Below are positions 1 to 6,025 of a stretch of DNA of 6,163 nt, piece after piece (position 1 is the first letter of the stretch; the number at the start of each line of letters is the position of its first letter). A program made the position numbers and the translations under genes. The notes below the pieces were generated by a model that saw only the letters and a list, made by a program, of their open reading frames with translations, was not told the origin of the DNA and made no database searches. This stretch comes from Verrucomicrobiota bacterium (GTDB lineage: Bacteria; Verrucomicrobiota; Verrucomicrobiia; Limisphaerales; JAGWYX01): NCBI GenBank assembly GCA_018969165.1, contig JAGWYX010000260.1:1-6163 (forward strand). The letters run 5' to 3'.

Positions 1-831
1 ACGCAGCATCCGTGGGAGTTCAAGCGCGTCTGGCATTTGGAACCGTCGCTCACGGAACCGGACACGGTGTATGCCGGGGTCGAAGACGCGGCGATCTTCA
101 AGACCGTGGATGGCGGCCGGACGTGGAAGGAACTACCGGGGCTGCGCGGCACCAAGGGCCACCTCTGGCAGCCCGGCGCCGGCGGCATGGCCGTGCACAC
201 GATCCTGCTCGACCCCAAGCACCCGCAACGCATCTTCATCGCCATCTCGGCCGCCGGCGTGTTCCGCACCGACGACGCCGGCCAGACCTGGAAGCCGGCG
301 ACCCGCGGCCTGAAATCCCCGTACACCTTGCCCGATCCGGAGGCCGAGGTCGGGCACTGTGTGCATCGCATCGCCCTGCACCCCTCGCGCCCCGAGGTGT
401 TGTTCATGCAAAAACACTGGGACGTGATGCGCTCCGACAACGCGGGCGACGCCTGGCACGAGATCAGCGGCGACCTGCCGACCGACTTCGGGTTCCCGAT
501 CGATGTGCATGCGCACGAGCCGGACACCATCTATGTCGTCCCGATCAAGAGCGACGCCGAGCATTTCCCACCGGACGGCAAGCTGCGGGTGTACCGCAGC
601 CGGACGGGTGGCAACCAATGGGAACCCCTGACCAAAGGACTGCCGCAGCAGGACTGTTACGTCAATGTGCTGCGCGACGCCATGGCCGTGGATTCGCTCG
701 AGCCGTGCGGGATCTACTTTGGCACCACCGGCGGGCAGGTCTATGCGTCGGCCGACAGCGGCGACTCGTGGGCCCCGATCGTGCGGGATCTGCCGGCCGT
801 CTTGTCCGTCGAGACCCAGACGCTGGCTTAA
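1..831 (+). CDS. BNR/Asp-box beta-propeller protein (sialidase-fold), C-terminal part
   Basis: The reading frame is open from base 1, so the N-terminus lies outside the window; the TTG at 37 is an internal codon, not a credible start. The visible 276 residues contain five Asp-box motifs (S/T-x-D-x-G-x-x-W): KTVDGGRTW (residues 34-42), RTDDAGQTW (89-97), RSDNAGDAW (144-152), RSRTGGNQW (199-207, Asp lost) and ASADSGDSW (249-257). They are spaced 55, 55, 55 and 50 residues apart, as expected for one box per propeller blade. Lines such as DPKHPQRIFIAIS and EPDTIYVV are typical of the WD40/YVTN/BNR-like family often labelled exo-alpha-sialidase or glycosyl hydrolase. Asp boxes are structural, and I see no clear sialidase Arg triad in this part, so enzymatic activity is not established. 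Many relatives are non-catalytic propellers related to Ycf48/HCF136. Whether it is exported cannot be seen. The stop is TAA at 829-831. The fold call is strong; the function is open. Confidence 0.87.
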   Translation, partial: TQHPWEFKRVWHLEPSLTEPDTVYAGVEDAAIFKTVDGGRTWKELPGLRGTKGHLWQPGAGGMAVHTILLDPKHPQRIFIAISAAGVFRTDDAGQTWKPATRGLKSPYTLPDPEAEVGHCVHRIALHPSRPEVLFMQKHWDVMRSDNAGDAWHEISGDLPTDFGFPIDVHAHEPDTIYVVPIKSDAEHFPPDGKLRVYRSRTGGNQWEPLTKGLPQQDCYVNVLRDAMAVDSLEPCGIYFGTTGGQVYASADSGDSWAPIVRDLPAVLSVETQTLA

Positions 832-966
832 CGAGGCGCAGCCTCCGACCATTCTGACGTTTGGGCGTTTCGAGCGTTCTCGGCGCTAAATGGCGTCCGG
901 GGTGGGAGGCGCCGCGTTAGAGTCCGGACGGAGGAAAGCGACCCCAGAACCAGCCAATCTCCTTTT

Positions 967-1073
967 GGAGCGCGGGTCTGTGACCCGCAGCGGCGGCGAG
1001 GCCGAGGGGGCCTGGAATTGTCTTCCATCCCAATGACGGGTCGGGTGTACCGCGGCTCGCAGAGCTGCGCTCC
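967..1073. repeat. REP-like pair of hairpins in inverted orientation
   Basis: Two small stem-loops share one architecture and point towards each other. On the plus strand GGAGCGC (967-973) leads into gcgggtc-tgt-gacccgc (972-988), a perfect 7-bp stem with a 3-base loop. On the minus strand the same GGAGCGC (plus-strand gcgctcc, 1067-1073) leads into the stem cgcggctc-gca-gagctgcg (1051-1069), 8 bp with one G.T pair and a 3-base loop. In both, the heptamer is followed by a short stem closed by a TGT or TGC loop. This resembles the paired, inverted REP units of bacterial BIMEs. I recall similar GGAGCGC-type hairpins between genes in Verrucomicrobiota, but cannot confirm copies elsewhere from this window. 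Confidence 0.5.
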
Positions 1074-1133
1074 GGGCCAAAATGTTTCACGGTGCAAGGC
1101 CTCTAGCGAGGCAGGCGTGTCGTCAGGCAAATC

Positions 1134-1161
1134 TTGACTTGCCGACCCCAAGTTCCAGAAT
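1134..1161 (+). promoter_or_regulatory. Possible sigma70-type promoter before the GH20-like gene
   Basis: TTGACT (1134-1139) matches five of six bases of the -35 consensus. CAGAAT (1156-1161) matches four of six of the -10 consensus, with a 16-base spacer. Transcription would begin near 1168, a few bases before the ATG at 1173 and about 20 before the ATG at 1188. The -35 box lies inside an imperfect 18-bp palindrome (1126-1143, ggcaa at one end and ttgcc at the other) that could be an operator. In GC-rich DNA such matches can occur by chance, so this is a weak call. Confidence 0.25.
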
Positions 1162-1172
1162 TCCAGGGCTGG

Positions 1173-2321
1173 ATGAGCAAGCACGCGATGTGGACGGCGA
1201 ACCAAAAACGGACAAGCGGTAATGTTCCGAAGCCACGGCATGGAGTCTGCGGCGGGCCTCGCGCGCTCGGCCTGCAACCGTTGCTCGCGCTCCTCCTGTG
1301 GGCGACTTCCCTGGCAGCGGCGCCCGCCGGCGCTTACGCCTGGCTGGTCCAATGGCGCCACGCCAACCCGGTCTGGCGCGGCATCCAGCTTAGCGTGCCT
1401 GACGACCGCGCGGCCGACGCCCTGATCGCCGAAATCCCCAAGCTCGAGACACGCGGGGTCAACGCCCTGGTGCTCGAGATCGATTACCACTTTGCGTTCA
1501 AGGCGCATCCCGAATTGCGCCTGAACCCCTGCCTCACCCGGGACAAAGCCGCCGAGCTGGCCCGGGTGTGTCGCGAGCACGGCATTCGGCCGGTCCCGCT
1601 CTTCAATTGTCTGGGCCATCAGTCCTGGGCGCGGACCACGTTTCCGCTCCTGGCGAAGTACCCGGAGCTGGACGAAACCCCTGGCGTCGCCCCGGGCAAC
1701 GAGGGGATTTACTGCCGCAGTTGGTGCCCGCTCAATCCCAAGGTCAACCGCATCGTGTTCGAGCTAATCGACGAGATCGCCGACGCCTTCTCGGCTGACG
1801 CATTTCATGTCGGCATGGACGAGGTGTTCCTGATCGGTTCCGCGCACTGCCCGCGCTGCCGGGGCCGCGACCCGGCGAAACTTTTTGCGAAGGCGGTGAA
1901 GGATTTGCACGCGCATATCACGCACCATCGCAAAATGGAGATGCTGATGTGGGGCGACCGGTTCCTCGACGCCAAGACAATGGGCTACGGCAAGTGGGAA
2001 TCATCGGCCAACGGCACCTACCCGGCGCTCGATCGGGTGCCCAAGGACATCATCCTGTGCGATTGGCACTACGAGAAGCGGGCCGATTACCCCTCGGTGG
2101 CCTGGTTCCTGAAGCGAGGTTTTCGGGTCTGGCCCTGCGGCTGGAAGAACGTCGAAGCCACCACCGCCTTGATCAACTGCGAGCAGGCGCATTCTGGCCA
2201 GCGCATGCTCGGTCACCTGTGCACGACCTGGAGCGCGGTCAGGATTCCGCAATTGGCCGACTGGCCGCCCGTCCTCACGGCGATGGAGCGTTGGCCGATG
2301 GGGAAGCGCCCGCGCGAGTAA
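1173..2321 (+). CDS. Exported glycoside hydrolase family 20-like protein
   Basis: With the ATG at 1173 the product has 382 residues. AGGG at 1165-1168 could serve as a close-set ribosome binding site. An ATG at 1188 (377 residues) is the alternative; a TTG at 1134 has no ribosome binding site. A hydrophobic segment at residues 34-50 ends in small residues (ATSLAAAPAGAYA), implying Sec export to the periplasm or outside. The n-region of about 30 residues is unusually long. The rest follows a GH20 TIM barrel: VNALVLEIDYHF (96-107), GIRPVPLFNCLGHQSW (137-152, the usual GH position), FHVGMDEVF (211-219) with the presumed catalytic pair Asp216-Glu217, MLMWGD (257-262), DIILCDWHY (292-300) and LGHLCTTWS (346-354). 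GH20 enzymes remove terminal beta-N-acetylhexosamine residues by substrate-assisted catalysis. No GH20 N-terminal accessory domain is present. A CPRC motif (226-229) follows the catalytic loop. Substrate is not predictable; family membership is fairly secure. Confidence 0.8.
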   Translation: MSKHAMWTANQKRTSGNVPKPRHGVCGGPRALGLQPLLALLLWATSLAAAPAGAYAWLVQWRHANPVWRGIQLSVPDDRAADALIAEIPKLETRGVNALVLEIDYHFAFKAHPELRLNPCLTRDKAAELARVCREHGIRPVPLFNCLGHQSWARTTFPLLAKYPELDETPGVAPGNEGIYCRSWCPLNPKVNRIVFELIDEIADAFSADAFHVGMDEVFLIGSAHCPRCRGRDPAKLFAKAVKDLHAHITHHRKMEMLMWGDRFLDAKTMGYGKWESSANGTYPALDRVPKDIILCDWHYEKRADYPSVAWFLKRGFRVWPCGWKNVEATTALINCEQAHSGQRMLGHLCTTWSAVRIPQLADWPPVLTAMERWPMGKRPRE

Positions 2322-2601
2322 CGCGTGCCGGGCACCGCTAGATTCCTTGAACCCGAGAACTCATCGCGGCCAGATCGAGTTTTGGTCCTTCTTCTCTTCG
2401 CATCGCTTGGGGTTTCAAGGAACCTGTGAGCGAGGCGCGCAGAGCGAACGGGCAAAGGCTAAAGAGAGCCGAAGATGCACGGCAAAGGTGACATGAAACC
2501 TGGGGCGCGCCTCGCGAGACTGAATCGGGGCTGGCGCGCGACCGGGCGTCCATCGCCCTCAGACTGGCGGCACACCGGCTGACCTGAATCGATCGCCGCC
2601 G
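2322..2601. other. Non-coding interval between GH20-like gene and membrane-protein gene
   Basis: No supported gene lies here. The first third holds the inverted-arm element at 2343-2422. The rest is purine-rich (about 2423-2500) and then GC-rich with simple gcgcgc/ctcgcgag words, and has no obvious promoter or ribosome binding site for the gene starting at 2602. The minus-strand frames covering it give Ser/Arg-rich peptides with no recognisable domain. No strong terminator follows the GH20-like stop: only gtgc-cgg-gcac (2325-2335 region), without a T-tract. Confidence 0.55.
2343..2422. repeat. Inverted-arm element (TTCCTTGAA ... TTCAAGGAA)
   Basis: The left arm ttccttgaaccc (2343-2354) and right arm gggtttcaaggaa (2410-2422) are reverse complements apart from one extra T/A. 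The outer nine bases match perfectly and the arms enclose about 55 bases. Twelve pairs at this spacing are unlikely by chance in so short a gap. It could be the stem of a structured RNA, a small non-autonomous dispersed repeat, or a protein-binding pair. The enclosed bases include a pyrimidine tract (about 2385-2398) and show no second obvious stem. Copies elsewhere in the genome would settle what it is. Confidence 0.45.
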
Positions 2602-4209
2602 ATGCACAGCCAACTGGACAGCTCAACCGCCGCGGAGCCGGACCGGCCGCCGCCGGTCTATTGGTTAATCCCGCTCCTGGTGGCAGGGCTGCGGGCCATG
2701 CCCTACCTGGCCACCCGCTGGGTAGCCCCGCTTCCCGGCCTGACCATCCCGCCGGTAGGCTACAATCCCACCGACTTCTTCGCCTACGCGGGCTTCGTCC
2801 ACCAATCGGCCGTCACCGGGCATTGGTTGCTCTTGAATCCCTTCACCACCGCCGCGCAGCAGGCCCGTTATTTCCTGCCCCTGTTCAGCCTGCTAGGCGA
2901 GCTATGCCGCTGGACCGGCTGGGAGGTGTTTCAAGTGCTCGAATGGGCTCGTGTTCCCCTTGTCTTTCTATTCTTCGGCGTGCTGTGGCGCTTTCTGCGG
3001 CCGCTCTTGCCCGACCCGCGGCAGCGGCTGATCGCCGGCTGCCTGGTGGGATTCTCGGGCGGGATGGATGGCCTGGTGCTGTTCACCGCGCCCTTCTGGC
3101 CGGCCAGGCTGCAGACCGTGTTGCTCGAATCCCTCTCGCATGACCAGGGCTGGAGCACGTTCGCGTCGATGAACAATCCGCTCTGGGTGGCGGGGTTGAT
3201 CTTGACGCTGGTGGCGGTGCGGCCGCTTCTGCTGCCGCAGGGAACGCAGCGACCGCGCGACTGGCTGCAGTTCGGACTGGGTTTCCTGGCTGCGTTCTTC
3301 GTCCACCCTTACTCGGGCCTGGCGGTATTGGGCGTGGCCTTGGGCCTGCCGGCGGTGCGCTGGGTGATCGGCCTGCAGCTTGATCGACGGCGCTACCTCC
3401 TGGGCGCCGGCGCGGCACTCGTCCCGGCTCTGGGCGTCATCGCCCTGGTGGCGCGTTGGCAGGACCAGGACGAGGTCTTCCGGCGCACGACCCAGCGCCT
3501 GCTGGGGGACTATCAACTCTCGATCTTCTGGTATCCGATCACCTTCGGCGGACTGGGCGTATTGGCCGCGCGCGGCTGGCGGCTGTGGCTGCGCACGGCC
3601 GCGCCCTGCCGGATCGAGGTGGGCGCGTGGATTGCCAGCGTGGTCTTTCTGCACACCTCCTCGCTGTTCAACGGTTATCACTTCGTGTTCCAACTCCACC
3701 TTCCGCTGTGCATCCTCGCCGCCGGCGCTTTGGATGACCTGTTGCGGCACTGGCCGACTGACCCGCCAGGGACGCGACTCTGGGCGGCGCTCGGCCTGGC
3801 GGTGGTGTTTCAATCCCCGCTGGTGTTGACCTGGCGCTCCGTCAACCAAGCCGTCGCCTTCCAGGTGCCCGTGGAAGTGATGCGGGCCGTGGCCCGGATC
3901 AGCCGGGAACGGCCCGGCAAGGTCTATACCTCTTCGGAGATCGGCGAGGTGCTGCCCGCCTATTCGAGCCACCGCGTCTATGTCGGGCACTGGTTCCTGA
4001 CCCCCGATTACCTGACCAAGCGGAACTACTTCATCGCCCTGCGCGAGGGCCGCGCCGACCCGGGCGGGTTGGTGGAGTTAGTCCAGCGCGAAGGAATCGA
4101 TTACGTCCTGTTGCCACCCGCCATGCCGGCCCCGGTCGTGGATGCGCTCCGGCCCCGGGCGAAAAGGGTCGAGACAACCGAAGGCTTTACGCTCCTGTTC
4201 ATGCGGTGA
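2602..4209 (+). CDS. Polytopic membrane protein, possibly GT-C-type glycosyltransferase-like
   Basis: This 535-residue protein starts at ATG 2602 with no clear ribosome binding site and ends at TGA 4207-4209. After a Pro-rich cytosolic tail (1-18) it has roughly nine to eleven hydrophobic segments, for example near 19-38, 115-136, 142-162, 192-210, 222-250, 264-285, 309-330, 340-355, 361-380 and 393-411. A long extracytoplasmic-type loop follows the first helix (about 39-90) and contains YNPTDFFAYAGFVHQ and LLNPFTT. A soluble C-terminal domain (about 420-535) carries VYVGHWFLTPDYLTKRN (459-475) and ends IDYVLLPPAM...GFTLLF. This plan of a large first loop with acidic residue, many helices and a soluble tail resembles GT39/PMT-like GT-C transferases that use lipid-linked sugars. 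I see no diagnostic GT39 motif, so this is a fold-level guess. It could equally be a lipid or polysaccharide membrane protein of an undefined family. It is probably transcribed separately from the GH20-like gene. Confidence 0.75.
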   Translation: MHSQLDSSTAAEPDRPPPVYWLIPLLVAGLRAMPYLATRWVAPLPGLTIPPVGYNPTDFFAYAGFVHQSAVTGHWLLLNPFTTAAQQARYFLPLFSLLGELCRWTGWEVFQVLEWARVPLVFLFFGVLWRFLRPLLPDPRQRLIAGCLVGFSGGMDGLVLFTAPFWPARLQTVLLESLSHDQGWSTFASMNNPLWVAGLILTLVAVRPLLLPQGTQRPRDWLQFGLGFLAAFFVHPYSGLAVLGVALGLPAVRWVIGLQLDRRRYLLGAGAALVPALGVIALVARWQDQDEVFRRTTQRLLGDYQLSIFWYPITFGGLGVLAARGWRLWLRTAAPCRIEVGAWIASVVFLHTSSLFNGYHFVFQLHLPLCILAAGALDDLLRHWPTDPPGTRLWAALGLAVVFQSPLVLTWRSVNQAVAFQVPVEVMRAVARISRERPGKVYTSSEIGEVLPAYSSHRVYVGHWFLTPDYLTKRNYFIALREGRADPGGLVELVQREGIDYVLLPPAMPAPVVDALRPRAKRVETTEGFTLLFMR

Positions 4210-4242
4210 ATGAAGACGGCATGAGGCACTACCCGCCCCAGG

Positions 4243-4259
4243 GCCTGTTTTAAACAGGC
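4243..4259. terminator. Palindrome between convergent genes, likely bidirectional terminator
   Basis: The sequence gcctgtt-tta-aacaggc forms a perfect 7-bp stem with a 3-base loop and reads almost the same on both strands. It sits in the 52-bp gap between the stop of the membrane-protein gene (4209) and the stop of the kinase gene on the other strand (4262). A separate T-tract is absent; the T and A runs are inside the stem, so termination may be weak or factor-assisted. Position between converging genes is the main support. Confidence 0.5.
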
Positions 4260-4261
4260 AC

Positions 4262-5989
4262 TCAGACCGGCAAGGCGATCGTGAGGGTCGTCCCCCGACC
4301 CAGCCGGGAGCGGATTTTTACCTTGCCGCGATGGGTTTCCACGACTCGTGCCACGATGGCCAGTCCCAGGCCGGTCCCCTTCTGCTTGGTCGTGCTCAGC
4401 AGCGAGGTGAACGCCCGTCGCCGCTGTTCCTCGCTCATCCCCCCGCCGGTATCCTTGAACTCGACCAGGACATGCGTCCAGTCCGGCGCCTGGGCCGGCC
4501 AGCGCACCGCGCGCGAACCCAGGGTCAGCTTGCCCCCCGCCGGCATGGCCTCGACAGCGTTGAGCATCAGATTCAGAAAGGCCTGCTCCAATTGATTGGC
4601 GTCGGCCCGGATCACCGGCAGGTCCGCCGCCAGTTTGCGGACCAGTTGGATGTTCTGGTTTTTGAGCTTGTGCCGGGTCAGCAGCACCAGGTCGTCCAGG
4701 AGCTGGTTCAAGTGCACCGGTGAGAGCCGCGGCTCGGTGCTCCGCGCGAAGTCCAGAATCTGTTCCACGATCCGGTTCAGGTGATCCATCTTCTCGCGCA
4801 TGACCCGTGCGTCCTTGGCCCGCGGGTCGCCCGGGGGAAACTCCAGATTCAGCGAGTGATAGAGCATCTTCATCACCGTGAGCGGATTGCGGATTTCATG
4901 CGCCACCTCGGCCGCCAGCAATCCCAGCGCCGAGAGTTTTTCGTTCTGCCGCAATTGCTCTTCCATGTCCACGACCCGCTCGTAAAGCCGCGCCTTCTCG
5001 ATCGCCAGGGCCGACAACTCCGCCAGGGCCGACAAGATGCGGATTTCCTCGTTCGAAAAACTGTGGGGTTCACCGGTGTAAACGCTCAAGGCCCCGATGG
5101 CTTCGCTGCTGAACAGCAGCGGCACGCTGAGCAGCGACACCAGGCCCTCCTGCCGGGCCACCTCCAGGCTCTGGTAGCGGCTGGAGGTTTGGACGTTCTC
5201 CAGTTGCAACGGCTTTTTGCGACGCACAACAATGCCCAGCAAACTGTCCGCCACACTCAGGCGCGGCTTGCGCAGGTAGGCCTCGCCGGCCCCGTAGCTG
5301 GCCCGCAGGTCGAGCCATTCGCGCGTGTCGTCGAGCAGGAGCAGCGAGCCCATCTTGGTGCTCATCAATTGGCAGGCCTCGCGCGTGATCACCTGCAAGG
5401 CGTCGTCCAGGCTGAGGGTCGAGTTGATCGTCTGCCCGACGCTGACCAGCGACTCGAACAGGCGCGCCTTGAGGCGGAGCTGTTCGTAGAGCCAGGTGTT
5501 GTGAATCACCTTGGCTGCCTGGAGCGCCAAATCCTCGAGCAACCGCTGATCCGCCTCGCTGAAGGCGTCCACGCGGTCCGCATCGACGTTGAGCACGCCG
5601 CGAATCTGGTTGTTGACCTCCAGCGGCACGGCTAACTCGGAGCGCACGCTGCGCCGCGCCACGACGTAGCGCGGGTCCTGCGCCACGTCGCCCACGCGCG
5701 CCGGTTTGCCCGTGCGCGCCACCCAGCCGGTGATCCCCTCCCCGATCCGCAAGCGGAGGTCCGCCGCGCTCGACGGCAGCCCGTGCGCGGCCTCGATCTC
5801 CAGGTAACCGTTGGTCGGGTTGATCAGCACCACCGAACCGCTGGCCGCCCGCATCAATCGCACCGCTTCGCCCAGGATCAACTCCAGCGCCTGCTTGGAG
5901 TCCAGGGTGGAATGGATGACGTTGCTGACCTGGTAAAGCAGGTTCAGCCGCTCGTAGCGGGCCTTCAGTTCGGCCAATTCGTCCGTCAC
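4262..5989 (-). CDS. Soluble sensor histidine kinase, GAF-GAF-HisKA-HATPase_c
   Basis: The 575-residue product starts at GTG (5989-5987); an in-frame TAA at 6001-5999, four codons upstream, excludes a longer form. A short coiled-coil-like start (1-20) leads to GAF domain 1 (about 20-165, with GEGITGWVARTGKP and SELAVPLEVNNQIRGVLNVD), then GAF domain 2 (about 178-333, with LLSVPLLFSSEAIGALSVY). A coiled linker (335-352) joins the HisKA H-box LAAEVAHEIRNPL, phospho-acceptor His364. The ATPase part shows the N-box FLNLMLNAVEAMP (Asn477), G1 DTGGGM (513-518) and G2 KGTGLGLAI (537-545). All motifs needed for autophosphorylation are present. No membrane segment is seen, so it should sense a cytosolic ligand or redox/gas cue through its GAF domains; the ligand cannot be told. 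The H-box and ATPase resemble the NtrB/AtoS/ZraS group, which often partner sigma54 activators (family knowledge). No response regulator is visible here. Confidence 0.95.
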   Translation of the reverse strand: MTDELAELKARYERLNLLYQVSNVIHSTLDSKQALELILGEAVRLMRAASGSVVLINPTNGYLEIEAAHGLPSSAADLRLRIGEGITGWVARTGKPARVGDVAQDPRYVVARRSVRSELAVPLEVNNQIRGVLNVDADRVDAFSEADQRLLEDLALQAAKVIHNTWLYEQLRLKARLFESLVSVGQTINSTLSLDDALQVITREACQLMSTKMGSLLLLDDTREWLDLRASYGAGEAYLRKPRLSVADSLLGIVVRRKKPLQLENVQTSSRYQSLEVARQEGLVSLLSVPLLFSSEAIGALSVYTGEPHSFSNEEIRILSALAELSALAIEKARLYERVVDMEEQLRQNEKLSALGLLAAEVAHEIRNPLTVMKMLYHSLNLEFPPGDPRAKDARVMREKMDHLNRIVEQILDFARSTEPRLSPVHLNQLLDDLVLLTRHKLKNQNIQLVRKLAADLPVIRADANQLEQAFLNLMLNAVEAMPAGGKLTLGSRAVRWPAQAPDWTHVLVEFKDTGGGMSEEQRRRAFTSLLSTTKQKGTGLGLAIVARVVETHRGKVKIRSRLGRGTTLTIALPV

Positions 5990-6025
5990 GCGCGGCAGTT
6001 AAACACAACCTGGCGCCGGAGAGAA

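Larger units (their letters stand above)
832..1172. other. Non-coding interval with several hairpins
   Basis: This gap of about 340 bases has no convincing gene on either strand; the frames crossing it are Arg/Pro-rich and unlike any family I know. It is rich in small inverted repeats: gaggc-gca-gcctc (833-845, directly after the propeller stop but without a T-tract), the palindrome gtccggac (922-929), ctcc-tttt-ggag (959-970), gcgggtc-tgt-gacccgc (972-988), cgcggctc-gca-gagctgcg (1051-1069) and gcctc-tagc-gaggc (1099-1112). Such clustering suggests decayed or composite dispersed repeats rather than a single regulatory leader. The downstream end probably also carries the promoter of the GH20-like gene. 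Confidence 0.6.

Noticed and set aside
833..845. Hairpin gaggc-gca-gcctc after the propeller stop as a terminator
   Set aside because: The stem is only 5 bp and no T-tract follows; kept only as part of the hairpin-rich interval.
12..857. Open frame of 281 codons overlapping the propeller gene on the plus strand
   Set aside because: It is a frame-shifted shadow: Arg-rich, no domain, and it overlaps a frame with five clear Asp boxes.
828..1619. Minus-strand open frame of 263 codons across the intergenic region and the GH20-like gene
   Set aside because: Its N-terminal half is antisense to GH20 motifs and its C-terminal half is low-complexity Arg/Pro sequence from the hairpin region; no ribosome binding site or family resemblance.
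2338..2613. Minus-strand open frame of 91 codons filling the second intergenic gap
   Set aside because: It is Ser/Arg/Ala-rich, crosses the inverted-arm element and overlaps the start of the membrane-protein gene; it looks like translated repeat DNA.
2968..3990. Minus-strand open frame of 340 codons
   Set aside because: Gln/Arg/Pro-rich product antisense to a membrane protein with clear hydrophobic segments; typical GC-rich antisense shadow.
4781..5635. Plus-strand open frame of 284 codons
   Set aside because: Antisense to the kinase GAF domains and H-box; Gln/His/Arg-rich without any recognisable domain.
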